A stretch of DNA of 64,000 bases from Paracentrotus lividus (GCA_940671915.1 CALNVZ010003434.1:21394838-21458837); one strand, 5' to 3'. Shown: positions 1 through 11,732, counted from the stretch's first letter. Numbers and translations are program-made. The notes: generated from the sequence alone by a model not told the origin.

Positions 1-845
1 GGTACAAAGTAGATAAAGAACCAAAATTTGAATAGATGAAGGTTCTATAGTTCTACAGTTAAAGGGTGAAGCCCCAACAAACTAAAAAATAATAATAATT
101 AAATAAATAAAATATCATAACTTTTGCCCATATATCATGAATATAACAAGTGGAAAATTAATATAAATGAGTCAAGCATTGTCATGCTCTATCATAATTA
201 GCTTATGTGGTTTAAATCTCCAATCTGTCAAGTGCATAGCTTTGGTAAAGAAAAACAAAATTTACAATTTCATGTGTTACAATTGCCCCGTACGTCTGTT
301 ACAATTGCCCTGGACACGGGCAATTGTAACACTCGACCTCTTGTTTTGAAATGGTAATGGCTTCAAAATAACTTTTTTTAACATAGCCCAAAGCTATTCA
401 TTATGTCAACTAAGATATGCATATTTCATTACCCACGCCGATGAAATCGGCAGGGTATTGTAAAGGGTTCCGTTTGTTTCGTTTGTTTGTGTACAAGATC
501 ACTAGAGAACGGGTGAACGGATTTGCACCAAATTTCAGGGATTGTTTGGATGTGAAAGGAAGAATCGATTAGATTTAGGTGATGAATTGGTTGATCCTGC
601 AGATTCTGTGTAAACTTTTTGTTTTTACTCTGGACCGTCTAGTTTTTCCTATCCGCGATGAGGGCCTCAGTGGCGATAGCGCAAACAAACCACCCAAAAG
701 TCCAACTGCGCAGTAGCTCTTAAATTGGTCTTTTCAAAGGTAAAGCGCAGTAACTGGATAACATTGTAGGAGTTCGCTTTAATACTGCGCAGCCATATCC
801 CCAGCCCATATCCCATACGCCCACAAACGTAACACTAACATTATT
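1..845. repeat. Left arm of a large inverted duplication
   Basis: This arm is the near-identical reverse complement of 2586-3439: position 1 pairs with 3439 and 845 with 2586. It crosses the junction between family A and element N, so it is a duplication of already nested DNA and not the TIR of one element. The arm probably continues to the left of the window. Confidence 0.85.
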
Positions 846-1280
846 GAATTTCGAAACAAGGTGTATAAAGCACATCTTTCTCGCCAGGTCATAACGTAGG
901 AGGTTTTGCAGACTATTTTTATGATCAGTACATTATATTCATCTTCCTTAACTGCTGGGACACGCTACCACAGTGGTGCAGTGCGGCAAGGATCCCAAGC
1001 GGATTTTTTAGGAAGCTCCAATGCCGGTGACCTGGCCTTGAGCAGGGTTAACGAACGTGCGGTCACACCATAGGCCGGGGACAGGTCAGCGTGGAGACGA
1101 TTGGGTCGTTCGCTACATTCGCTGACATAGGGGTCATGTTTTTTCAGTACATAAATTTCGAGTTGTGTAAAGCCATGTGTTAAGACACATAATGTAGATT
1201 TCAGTTTTGACCCATAGTATTACAACTACTCTGTAGCGCACCAAGGCGTGGTATGCCGCCTTTGACGGCCCCTCTAGTTT
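432..1280. mobile_element. Element N inserted in A1a (unclassified)
   Basis: The uninterrupted family A sequence (8580-8645) is broken here by about 850 bp that begins CCCACGCCGATGAAATCGGC and ends near CGGCCCCTCTAG. The start holds a short self-complementary stretch, GCCGATGAAATCGGC. A second, partial copy of its first 410 bases occurs in inverted orientation at 2586-3003. The exact target duplication is unclear; the flanks suggest a short T/A-rich one. I see no protein-coding signal and cannot assign a superfamily. Confidence 0.5.
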
Positions 1281-1369
1281 TATTTAGTTTTAAGCAAGTA
1301 TTTAGCTTTAATAAAGTTGATAGGTCAAATTTGGAAAAAACTGTTTACAATTGTCCCGGTTCTCCCCTA

Positions 1370-1549
1370 ATGCTTTCAAGCGACAGAACAATTCTTTCAT
1401 GGAAATAAAAGAAGTTTTTTCATGAGCTACGATCAAGCAAGAGTGAAGATAGAGGAATCGAGCAGATACTGGAAAGCTCTTTGGGAGAATGACGTCACTC
1501 ACAATGAAGCTCTTTGGGATACAATCTGAAACGGAGAAATGGGAAAATG
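1370..1549. other. Short unassigned spacer between two family A ends
   Basis: About 180 bases lie between the TA at 1368-1369 that closes A1a and the TA at 1550-1551 that opens A1b. There is a small repeat of GAAGCTCTTTGGGA-type words around 1475-1520. No coding or repeat assignment. Confidence 0.4.
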
Positions 1550-1551
1550 TA

Positions 1552-1977
1552 GGGAGACCGGGACAATTGTAACACGGGGCTTTGTAACAGGGGCTCCCAT
1601 CCCTAGCAGCAGAAACACGCTACAAACTTGAAATTTGTACAGAGCATGCGCATTTCATCGCTTCCACATGCTGTTTGAGTAATAGCAGATTTAACGGTTC
1701 GTGGAACTTTCTACAGCAGAAAAACCGTTTGAGTAGGAAAGTAATATTTCACACTACCCATTGTTTTTCTTCTTGACAAATATGTGGATGAGCTACGGCT
1801 GTCATTTTTATATATTTAGAAATTATGTTCTCAGGCCATATTTTGCTAACGTTTCAGCGATAATTACCTAAGCTAAGATAGAAAAAAAATCTCTCCAAAT
1901 ATGGTCGCCCACCACAGCGGCAAGTAACAATGCCGTTTAGGAAATCCTTTTGCCCCGTACTAGCCCCGGGACAATTC
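1552..1977. mobile_element. Family A copy A1b (doubled-module end), truncated by F1
   Basis: Starts after TA with GGGAGACCGGGACAATTG and the second terminal module, then follows 7826-8254 closely. It stops at the family's lone internal module, CCCCGGGACAATTC, where element F1 begins. The rest of this copy is missing on the far side of F1. Confidence 0.8.
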
Positions 1978-2530
1978 GTTCTAGGACAATTACCCCCTGG
2001 ACAATCACCCCCCGGACAATACCCCCGGACAATTACCCCCGACGACACATTACCCCCAGACAATTTACCCCCCGACAATTACCCCCGAGGACAATTACCT
2101 CCCGAGGACAATTACCCCCGCGACAATTACCTCCGTGACAATTACCCCCGAGGACAATTACCCCCGGACAATTACCCCCCGGACAATTAACGACGGGGGA
2201 CAATTACCCCGGACAAGTACCCCCGGACAATTACCCTGGCACAATTAAACCCGAGGACAACTACCCCCCCCCGACAATTACCCCGGAGAGTTCACAGCCG
2301 GTCAACCTACCCCCGATGACACAATTACCCCCTCACAGGCATTGATATTGAAATAATAAGCGGCGCCCATTGTGGGTCTCGCCCGGTGCATGTCGCAGGT
2401 CTAATTATTTTCTATTTGATTTATCATAATGACATCTCTTTCTCTTTCATATTCCCTTTCTCCTTTGCTCTCTCTCACTTTCTTCTTTTTTCCTTGCTTC
2501 CCCCCCCCCTTTTTCACCTTCTGCGCCTTA
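1978..2530. mobile_element. Element F1: GGACAATTACCCCC array plus pyrimidine tract, truncated
   Basis: Begins GTTCTAGGACAATTACCCCC, the reverse complement of the right end of F2 (28,83x-28,875). About 25 degenerate copies of a 13-16 bp module (GGACAATTACCCCC) run to about 2340. They are followed by a segment with GGCGCCCATTGTGGGTCTCG and a pyrimidine-rich tract (2440-2530), both present in F2 in reverse orientation. The remainder of the element is absent: beyond 2530 a G run leads into the inverted duplication arm at 2586. Proline-rich reading frames over the array are an artefact of the repeat. Confidence 0.75.
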
Positions 2531-2585
2531 AAAAAAATGGGGGGGGGGGGCCTTGGCCCAAGCCCGCCCGATTTGGATACTCAAA

Positions 2586-3439
2586 AATAATGTTAGTGTT
2601 ACGTTTGTGTGCGTATGGGATATGGGCTGGGGATATGGCTGCCGCAGTATTAAAGCGAACTCCTACAATGTTATCCAGTATACTGCGCTTTACCTTTGGA
2701 AAAGACCAATTTAAGAGCTACTGCGCAGTTGGACTTTTGGTGGGTTTGTTTGCGCTATCGCCACTGAGGCCCTCATCGCGGATAGGAAAAACTAGACGGT
2801 CCAGAGTAAAAACAAAAAGTTTACACAGAATCTGCAGGGATCAACCAATCATCACCTAAATCTAATCGATTCTTTCCTTTCACTATCCAAACAATCCCTG
2901 AAATTTGGTGCAAATCCGTTCACCCGTTCTCTAGTGATCTTGTACACAAACAAACGAACAAACGGAACCCTTTACAATACCCTGCCGATTTCATCGGCGT
3001 GGGTAATGAAATATGCATATCTTAGCTTGACATATGAATAGCTTTGGGCTATGTAAAAAAAGTTATTTTGAAGCCATTACCATTTCAAAACAAGAGGTCG
3101 AGTGTTACAATTGCCCCGTGTCCAGGGGCAATTGTAACAGACGTACGGGGCAATTGTAACACATGAAATTGTAACATTTTGTTTTTCTTTACCAAAGCTA
3201 TGCACTTGACAGATTGAAGATTTAAACCACATAAGCTAATTATGATAGAGCATGACAATGCTTGACTCATTTATATTATATTTTCCACTTGTTATATTCA
3301 TGATATATGGGGCAAAAGTTATGATATTTTATTTATTTATTATTATTTATTTTTTTAGTTTGTTGGGGCTTCACCCTTTAACTGTAGAACTATAGAACCT
3401 TCATCTATTCAAATTTTGGTTCTTTATCTACTTTGTACC
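2586..3439. repeat. Right arm of the large inverted duplication
   Basis: Reverse complement of 1-845 with few differences. It contains the first 410 bases of element N (2586-3003), then the inner part of family A. Its outer end runs into the remaining part of an inverted family A copy that finishes at 3726. Confidence 0.85.
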
Positions 3440-3726
3440 TACTCAATACATTATTTCTAAATATATAAAAATGACAGCCGTAGCTCATCTACATATTTGT
3501 CCAGAAGTAAAACAATGGGTAATGTGAAAGAATACTTTCCTGCTCAAAAAACGGTTTTTCTGCTGTAGAAAGTTCCATGAACCGTTAAATCTGCTAACAC
3601 TCATACAGCATGTGGAGCGATGAAATGCACATGCTCTCTACAAATTTTAAGTTTATAGCGTGTTTCTGCTAGGAATGGGAGCCTCTGTTACAATTGCCCC
3701 GTGTTACATTTGTCCCCGGTCTCCCC
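3004..3726. mobile_element. Family A copy A1c, inverted
   Basis: Reverse-orientation family A sequence. 3004-3439 is part of the inverted duplication arm. 3440-3726 matches the doubled-module end of the intact copy, finishing GTCCCCGGTCTCCCC followed by TA (3727-3728). The internal palindromic module lies at 3110-3156. Confidence 0.75.
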
Positions 3727-3843
3727 TACTCTTCGTGTATCTCTTGGTTCGTTGTTTCAAAGAATTGATCTTCAGCTTGAGAGTTTCAATAACAATTATT
3801 CTCGTCCTTGTCTTTCTGTCTATCCTGTATTTCTTATCTAGTA

Positions 3844-4825
3844 GGGTACATGCAGGTAATATGGGCCCCCTAAGATCATTTGCCTAATTTGCATAAAATT
3901 ACGAAATGACACACAGTCTAATCTTTGTTTATATGAACCAATAACTACTGCTCTAACTTTTATTGCGAAGAAAAAACAATTATCACCAACCCCCCTGTCT
4001 GCAATATTCAAATGTTGACGTCATTACCAAAGTGCCCATATTACCTGCATGTGCAGGTAATATGGGCACATGTATTTAATGTTTTATAAACTACAATGAC
4101 TCTACCATGTCTGGAATTTGCTTAAAATGTTGAAAATCATTAACTTTAAGATATCATTTGAAATCATAAGACCCTTCAGTAAATACTTTGACTATATATA
4201 TCATTGTTTTGTATTTTGTATATTATTTCTTTTTTTGATATTATTTAAATATTATTTTCATTATACAAGTCAATATAGGCCTACAATAAGTTATTAATAT
4301 CAATTACATACTGTGAATATACCCAAAAAAATCGTAGCAAGGAGACTGATGCCTCATCCCAATACTAAGTACCAGAATCATTTCCTCCATTTTGGATGGC
4401 CCATATTACCTGCACTAATGTTGCTGTGTCAGGCAAGCATGCAATGCCACTTTGCACCCCTTCACTACAACAAATTGACCTGTACACACTAGTATGATTA
4501 AAATGAAATTATAAGCTTACTAAATATACAAAACAATTGAGGTTACCCCCCTCAAACACTTTTTCACCATCACATTCTCTGAAATATCAAATTTTACATC
4601 AGGGTAAACAAATGCCGGAAGTTTTACCTACCTTGTTGGCTTTCAGCAATTTTCTCAGAGAAATTTCGGCATCAGATGCTCTCACGACGATATATTTTCG
4701 TATACAGTTCATATGAACAACATCATGATGCTCACGCCGGTCACCGGTCACCAGTCGACGGTCACGACATGATTTGCTTTAGGTGGCCCATATTACCTGC
4801 TGGCCCATATTGCCTGCATGTACCC
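3844..4825. mobile_element. TIR element C1 (TA target site), single-module end on the left
   Basis: A 982 bp element bounded by TA (3842-3843 and 4826-4827). The left end reads GGGTACATGCAGGTAATATG and the right end is its complement with a second copy of the module. The module CAGGTAATATGGGC occurs once at the left end, as a palindrome at 4032-4069, alone at 4397-4413, and twice at the right end. A second copy in opposite orientation is at 25725-26710. There is no transposase, so it is non-autonomous; the TA target duplication is compatible with IS630/Tc1/mariner-type enzymes, but this is not proof. Confidence 0.88.
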
Positions 4826-4829
4826 TATA

Positions 4830-5473
4830 AGGGAGTTTCCAGTTACCGATAGGAGCTCTGTGACGTCATTGGGTCAGGGGTCATATGTACGTGGTCTCCT
4901 CTATATCAGGAATTCTTATGTGTGAAGTCTATGACACCTTTTGATTTACATATGGTTTTCATGCTTTTTTCCGCTCATATTGTGAAAATATGGATGAAGA
5001 ATCGCACTTGTCTATTGATGAGATAGACAATGTATACTTATACCTATATTTATTATGATACCATGTTCATTTGAGTCTCTTTTCTCAACTGAAAGCGAAA
5101 TTTGTAAGTTACCAACTCGCGTACGGCAAAGCGGCATTGAGTTCGCCGAAACCAACGGGGCTTGAAATCTCGATATTCGGACCGGTGTGCATAAGTACAC
5201 AGTCGGTGTTTTTGCAACTTTCTGGGAGGAAAACGTTAATTAAAGTCATGAAAATGTCTAATCATATTATTCAACATGGCAAACGAGAAGGAAAAAACCG
5301 ACAAAAAGAAATATACAGCTAGATTTTTGTCTGATAAGAATTTGTAGATATGCCGTACGTTGGTTGACCCATGGGTTGACTGTACGGTCGCCGCATTTTA
5401 TGTACATTTGGCCTGACCCCGAAAGTGGATATCGGAGACTCGCGCATGCGCAGATTGTATCTGGAAACTCCCT
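4830..5473. mobile_element. TIR element with AGGGAGTTTCCAG ends
   Basis: 644 bp between TA dinucleotides. The left end AGGGAGTTTCCAGTTAC matches the complement of the right end (AGGGAGTTTCCAGATAC). It begins directly after the TA that closes C1, so the two elements abut. Interior frames of 60-100 codons on both strands show no known domain. Non-autonomous DNA transposon; family unknown. Confidence 0.65.
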
Positions 5474-5649
5474 TATTTTTCCATTACTCCTCATCTTCTT
5501 GGATTGTGTGTTTCCCTTCTCCATTTCTCCTAGCTGTGCTACATCTTTGTGTAATTCTATCTTACGCGCCTTCTCCATTCAAAAGGTGTCAGTTTCCCGC
5601 GGTTTCCTGTTCCACCCCGGAAAGCTTTCAGCTTTTTAACGTGTTTAAG

Positions 5650-6390
5650 CTGTATTAAGATTTCGGGATTCTATTCAAAAGCCGATAAATCGGTGTGTGG
5701 AACAAAAGACCATGTAGACTGTATCAGTCTTTTCCATCCCGGTATCTTGGGTTTGTGTTCTCCATTTTGATTGGGTAAATGCAATTCTAGTCCAATTTGT
5801 TCAACAACAGTCTTGGCTCCGGCCCAGAGAATGCAATTTATTAACCTCATATCTGAGGGATTTGGCTCAACCTCTCTTAGTAGTTTATCTACTATGCTGA
5901 TCACTTTAATTGTAGTGCAAAATCTCGCGTAAATTTTTGGAATATGCGGTCAGTCACTCATTGGTATTTCCTTTACATTCTGATAGTTTTTCTTCAAGGC
6001 TATTTATAGTTGTTCCTCAAGATCTTGGTTTTCATCAATTGTGTATTGAGACTCTGTTGCCAATTCCTGCACATTCATAGACAACTCATTATTTACCCGT
6101 TCTGTTCTATTCTCTGTTCTGTGTTGGTTATTTGATGCGTCGGGATGATGAGAGTGTGGTTCCTCATCGATTTTATCTTTAAACAGGGGCACTTTTAACA
6201 CTTTATCCAGTTGTTCTAGAAGCGTTAGCAAACATGCACCCATTTGTTTTCTGCAGCTTTTGTCATTGATATTTCGTTTCGAACCTACCAAGACTTCCGT
6301 CTGCATTGTTTGCGTTTGTTTTGTAGGTGATGGCAGAGTAACATGAAGGTCTGCAGTAGTTGTTTTTGCCAGGACATTATTTCCATGCAT
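5650..6390 (-). pseudogene. Possible decayed retroelement ORF in two open blocks
   Basis: Two minus-strand open blocks follow one another: 6390-6004 (128 codons, polar, rich in Q/E/N, resembling the low-complexity front of a transposon ORF) and 5904-5671 (77 codons). The second contains RLINCILWAGAK followed later by KPKIPGWKRLI. That resembles a short conserved block, an RLIYA-type motif then a K-P-x-W-K-x-R motif, which I recall ahead of the reverse transcriptase domain in some invertebrate non-LTR elements. A stop separates the blocks and no reverse transcriptase domain follows. The recall-based similarity is weak; a host exon or a lineage-specific ORF remain alternatives. Confidence 0.3.
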
Positions 6391-6478
6391 AGGCGAGCTT
6401 CCCGTTTATGCTTCGGTTGAGTAAGCTTGTGATTTTCTTCCTCAGTTGGTTGACTAGTAGACGCATAGCAATACCTGA

Positions 6479-6733
6479 GGGTGGTATCTCACTTCGCAGG
6501 AGACGTCTCCGCGACGAATAAAAAGTATTAGAGACGTATCCAATATCGCGGAGACGTCTCCTGAGTTTCGGAGACGGATTTTGGAATATTTCAGACTTTT
6601 TTATAAATTGTCGCGGAGACGTCTAGGAGACGTCTCCGCGATATCGGAGACGTCTCTAATACTTTTTATCCGTCGCGGAGACGAAATTTTCTACTCCGTC
6701 GCGGGACGTTCTCCGCGAAGTAAGATACCACAC
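6479..6733. mobile_element. Small foldback MITE with GGAGACGTCTCC modules
   Basis: About 255 bp. The left end GGGTGGTATCTCACTTCGC is mirrored at the right end (GCGAAGTAAGATACCACAC). The interior holds several self-complementary GGAGACGTCTCC words and longer mirrored stretches, so the single strand should form an extensive hairpin. A diverged relative lies at 62387-62602. Confidence 0.75.
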
Positions 6734-7700
6734 TGAAAGAAAGAATTTTCTTCATTTACACCTGATATTTATTTTACTATACTATTATTATAATGATTAT
6801 TATCTTAATTGTTATTATTGAATTAAAACTGAATTGAATTAAATGAATTGAATTTATTTTCCACATCATTATTCATCTATACATTTTAGGAACATAGCAT
6901 TACGATTCAAGCAATTTCATTTTAAAGCGGAAATGTAACAGAATATAAGAATAAAATTGATTGTGACGGACATGGGAAGGCTGTGGTGCTTGATGAGCCA
7001 GCAGCCGACAATATATTTGTAACTTAAAAAAAAAATCAATTAATACATGATACATTTTTCAATTTTTAAGTAACAAGAAGATTTATTTACTAATTCATAT
7101 ATTTAACGTAAATAAATATTTTCCTATTGAGCCACGACTTTTGCTACTTAAAATATTATAACAAAATATAAATGATTACCTTGGGAGGCACCGAACTTCA
7201 GCTACGAGCACAGGACCGCTTGTGGGAATAGTTTCATGAGAAGCACCATGTGTATGCGAATTATTCGTATTTAATTGGTTGAAATGGTTAAAGAGGAGTT
7301 TATGCAGTCTACATAAATCAGACATAAAACATTAGTATGATCGGATGCTTATTTATTGTACACCGGTTCGACAAAATGATATAACATGTTGAATGAAATA
7401 ATATGTCAAAACATGACAACATGTCAATACATCTCAATTTCTGTCCGCGACATTAAAGATTAATCAATATCTTGAAAACCGCGCTTTGCATTCAAAAAAT
7501 AGAAATTTAGTTTTAAGCGGCTTGCTCGAAGCGAAATCGGTCAATGGCAACTCTATATACTCCTTACCATGGCCTATCGTACCATCGAAACACTTCGATG
7601 CACATCGTTGCGTCTGAATGCAAAACGTCTTATCACCTACAATAGGAAATTCCAGACTTGCGGAGAAGAAATATGAGAGAAAAGGGTGGTTTTTCGCACC
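6734..7700. other. AT-rich stretch with no gene seen
   Basis: High AT content with short runs such as the ATTATT-like tract at 6770-6860. No open frame of note and no repeat partner found in this window. Confidence 0.5.
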
Positions 7701-7825
7701 AATAGGATTAGGCCTTATCTATAGTGATTGTTGCCATGTCATAGGCAATTAATAATTACATAAGCTTTTTTCATTATGTCAAATAATGAGTAAACAAAAT
7801 GTAATAGGTAAATGCCGAGTAGGTA

Positions 7826-8716
7826 GGGGAGGCCGGGGACAATTGTAACACGGGGCAATTGTAACAGGGGCTCCCATCCCTAGCAGAAACATGCTACAAA
7901 CTTGAAATTTGTACAGAGCCTGCGCATTTCATCGCTCCACATGCTGTTTGAGTATTAGCAGATTTAACGGTTGGTGGAACTTTCTACAGCAGAAAAATCG
8001 TTTTTTGAGTAGGAAAGTAATATTTCACATTACCCATTGTTTTTCTTCTCGACAAATATGTGGATGAGCTACGGCTGTCATTTTTATATATTTAGAAATT
8101 ATATTCTTAGGCCATATTTTTCTAACGTTTCAACGATTAATACCTCAGCTAAGATAGAAAAAAAATCTCCAAATATGGTAGCCTACCACAGCGGCAATAG
8201 TGACAATGCCGTTTAGGAAATACTTTTGCCCCGTACCTAGCCCCGGGACAATTCAGCGCGCTGTCATCGCCCGTACAGAGCACGTAAACTTCTGCAATAA
8301 TCCCATGCCATGTATACAACAAGTGGAAAATATAATGTAACTTAAGCATTGTCATGTTTTATGATAATTAGCTTATGTGGTTAATATTGTTTAAATCTTG
8401 GATCCGTCAAGTGCATAGCTTTGATAAAGAAAAGCAAAATGTTACAATTTCATGTGTTACAATTGCCCCTGGTTTAGGGGCAATTGTAACCCTCGACCTC
8501 GTGTTTTGAAATGATAATGGCTTCAAAATGAATAGTTTTACTTAACCCAAACCTATTCGTATGTCGAGCTAAGATATCCAAATTTCGTTTTACTTGGTTT
8601 TAACATGGAGATACTAAGTAAGAAGTATCTCCATGGTTTTAAGCAAGTATTTAGTTATAATAAAGTTGATAAGTCAAATTTGGAAAAAGAGTGTTACAAT
8701 TGTCCCCGGTCTCCCC
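7826..8716. mobile_element. Intact family A element A2 (TA target site), doubled-module end on the left
   Basis: 891 bp flanked by TA (7824-7825 and 8717-8718). The ends are GGGGAGGCCGGGGACAATTG and the complement of GGGGAGACCGGGGACAATTG, a TIR of about 27 bp with one mismatch. The module (GGGGACAATTGTAACA) is doubled at the left end, present as CCCCGGGACAATT near 8241-8253, palindromic at 8455-8490, and single at the right end. It sits in the tail of the LINE relic. No coding capacity. Confidence 0.88.
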
Positions 8717-8904
8717 TACTCAATAACATAGACTTTACAGCTTTCTTGAAGGTTTACAGTGTGTTCAAATCGCGAATTTCAATAGGGAGAGAATTCCAAA
8801 TATGTGGACCAGTGTGTGTAATAGATTTAAGAGCCAATGCCGTTTTAGGGTTACTTAAATGAAACTCATTCGCTTGTCTAGTGGGGTAAGAGTCAACATC
8901 TGTA

Positions 8905-9955
8905 CTGGGTGACCCAGAAAAAAGGAAACCCAAGTTTGATCATCAATAATTTCAGAAATATTACAATGGTGATTATAAAATTTATATCATTGGAAAGTGC
9001 AACTCATTACCATTTTAATGATACCTCGCTCAGCTCACCAATGTCACGCATCACTGAACCTCATTGTTTTGAAAATGTCTTGCAAAATTGTGAGTGGTTC
9101 ACTTTCACGCTCATTGAGATGGGTTGTTGCAATGTGCCTAAAAAGGGAACCCAACTTTCATCATCAATCATTTAAAAAATATGACAGTAGTGATTATGAC
9201 GTTTATATCACTGGAAAGTGCCACTCATTATCATTGTATTGATATCTCTTTCAGCTCACCAATGTCACGCATCACTAAACCCCATTGTTCTGAAAATATC
9301 TTGCAAAATTGTGATTGATGCACTGTCATGCTTCTTACTTATCCACGGGGAACTGAAGGTTCTCTAGGTTGTCGTGAGCAGTAACATGTTGAAATTACCT
9401 GGATGGTAAGATTAAAGGACTAAATAAGTAAAAATTTCCAACCCATTTATCAAACTCATTTATTTAAAGTCACTGAAATGCTTTACTTAGATTTGTTAGG
9501 AACCTTTAAAGCAACTTATCTCAAGGAGCATGAAAGAGAACCTATCACAATTTTGCGAGACAATTTTCAAAACAATGGGGTTCAGTAATGCATGATATTG
9601 GTGAGCTGAGAGAGGTATCATTATAATGGTAATGAGTTGTACTTTTCAGTGATATTAACTTCTTAATCACCACTGAAATATTTTTGAAGTTATTGATGAT
9701 CAAAGTTGGGTTTCCTTTCCAGGCACATTCACACAAACCATCTCAAGGTGCATGAAAGTAAACCACGCACAATTTTACAAGACTTTTTCAAAACAATGGG
9801 GTTTAGTGATGCGTGACATTGGTGAGGTGAGCGAGGTATCATTAGAATGGCAATGAGTTGCACTTTACAGTGATATAAATTTAATAATCACCATTGGAAT
9901 ATTTTTGAAATTATTGTTGATCAAAGTTGGGTTTCCTTTTTTCGGAAACACCCTG
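8905..9955. mobile_element. Foldback element J with two tandem units per arm (TA target site)
   Basis: 1051 bp flanked by TA (8903-8904, 9956-9957). The ends are CTGGGTGACCCAGAAAAAAG and the complement of CAGGGTGTTTCCGAAAAAAG. Each arm has two tandem, diverged units of about 200-230 bp (about 8919-9150 and 9151-9330; inverted at 9530-9715 and 9716-9950). All contain the words GCTCACCAATGTCACGCATC or close variants and CATTGTTTTGAAAA. The centre (9331-9529) is unique. It splits the LINE relic, so it is younger than that insertion. Confidence 0.85.
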
Positions 9956-11050
9956 TATTTCAGTTTATCATTGGAGGGAAATATGGCGGAAGTTAATTAT
10001 TTTTTTAAGCGCAACATAAAAATTGCATTTTGTAGAAAATAAATATCAACAGCTTTAAGGGTTGTTAATTGAGCAAATATTGGACTTGTGTGATCAATAT
10101 GAGATATATGGCAGAGTTAAAGAATTGTATAACATAAACAAGACATTAAAGGTACATAGTATTTCAATTTACATAGTATACCCACATTACGTGATATAAT
10201 CTTAGAAAGATTTCGTACCTGGCAATTCCATCTCAGATTTTCATTTATTAAAACGCCAAGAAACTTAGCATTTTCCAATATTGCCAGTGGGTACGTCATC
10301 CAATACAATTTCAATAGGGGGTATACCATTGGTGTTTTTTCTGTTTTGAAAGTTATATAATGTTTTTTTTTTTTTTTTTTTTAGGTGAGGGACAGCTTAT
10401 ACTTGAAAACCACTTTGATAATTTGGGTACTTCGCTATTTATTGTTCTCAAAAGGGAATTCAAATCTGAGTTTGAACATAATATATTGGTGCCATCAGCA
10501 AATAGAATAATTATATTGTCATGCATTTGATGAAAATGAAATATAATTGACATAAAAAAACCAAAAAAAAACAATGGACCAAGAATTGAACCTTGTGGCA
10601 CCCCGCATTCTATTGGTAACAATTCTGATTTTGTTGAGTCAAAGTACACATATTGTTTCCTATTTGTTAAATAGTCATTGAACCATTGTATTGCAGCACC
10701 CCTCAATCCATTATATTCCAACTTGCGTATAAGTATTGCGTGGTCAAGAGTGCCAATTGCCTTGCTTAGATCCATAAACACACCAATAACATGTTTTCTT
10801 TCAGCTAGGGCCTTTGACACTCAGTTAAGTAGTTGTGATACTGCCAGTTCTGTGGAATGAAATTTTCTAAAGCCATACTGGTTACCATCATTAGAAAGTC
10901 ATATAATCTATTATAAACAAGCCTTTCCATGACTTTAGAAATACTTGGAAGGATGGAGACTGGTCTGTAATTTTAAACCAACGAATAATCATCTCTTTTG
11001 TATATTGGAAATTCTTTTTGACGACCGCAGAAATAAAATAGTTTTTTTTT

Positions 11051-11697
11051 CTGGATGATTTCACTCTACCCTTCCTTTATCTCGGCACCTTAGGGTCCTG
11101 TTTTGTTTCTCTGCGAAATTTATCAAACAAAGCTGTAGATAGTTCGGGGGAATACGTGAAAAAGTTTCATAATTTTGTTAACTAACTAAATCCCACCACC
11201 CAAAATTCTATCGTACTTTTTTTTTCTCCTTTTTATGGAAATAACTATCTACTATTGTCATAAATAAAATATGAAAGGCCTGTAAAATTCTAAATAAACA
11301 CATTTTCGCTATGTTGCAATATAAGTGAGGATACTCGTATTCTTGATATCAAAGCTATATACATGTTTTAATTTGAATTGGTAGTACATTCATAATATTT
11401 CTGTAGACGTGGTAAACACGATCTTTGACATAGACTAACAGTAGTTACAGTAATTTAAATTTGAGTAAATGCAATTTCCCTCGAAATTAAGGAATTATTT
11501 TTATGTTATCCTACAGAATCCTATAAATCTAAGTGTAAAAAAGGTACACTTTTTATATCATATAAATTCGAAGCAACTTTTAAGTGTGTATGAATGCTTT
11601 ATAAAGAGAGGCGAGAAATAAAGCGAAAGATGAAAAACAACATGTGATCACTATTCAGCTAGACTATATTAAAAGCCCGACTTCATTATTTGCTTTT

Positions 11698-11732
<35 letters not shown>

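Larger units (their letters stand above)
1..1367. mobile_element. TIR family A copy A1a (internal and one-terminus part), split by element N
   Basis: This is the inner and single-module part of a family A element; its other end lies before the window start. It matches the intact copy at 7826-8716 over 165-430 and again over about 1283-1367, where it finishes in CTCCCC followed by TA. The middle is replaced by element N. The first 160 bases have no counterpart in the intact copy, so this is a longer subfamily or holds another insertion. The family's internal palindromic module (GTTACAATTGCCC facing GGGCAATTGTAAC) lies near 294-331. No transposase reading frame is present. Confidence 0.75.
7700..11050 (-). 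pseudogene. Non-LTR retrotransposon (Jockey/CR1-type) reverse transcriptase relic
   Basis: Minus-strand remnants read in the order of a LINE ORF2. At about 11050-10860: NYRPVSILPSISKVMERL and a GFRKFHSTELAV block. At 10820-10353: FMDLSKAIGTLDHAIL (motif A), GLRGAAIQWFNDYLTNRKQY, CGVPQGSILGPL (motif B) and LFADGTNIL (motif C, where the usual ADD is ADG). At 10300-10117: AKFLGVLINENLRW and the following thumb-like block. At about 8903-8752: the C-terminal tail with a THTGPHIWNSLPIEIRD motif. An in-frame stop lies between the GFRK block and 10820, a long A/T run near 10364-10382 interrupts the frame, and no endonuclease domain is visible. Foldback J (8905-9955) separates the thumb from the tail, and element A2 lies just beyond the tail. 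It is clearly dead. Confidence 0.85.

Noticed and set aside
1854..2190. Proline-rich open frames on both strands
   Set aside because: They are translations of the GGACAATTACCCCC array; the same holds for 27557-27850.
5012..5578. LINE tail similarity (a HTGPN-like word on the minus strand near 5160-5200)
   Set aside because: The match is a few residues in a TIR element and is not followed by the usual W-N-S-L-P motif.
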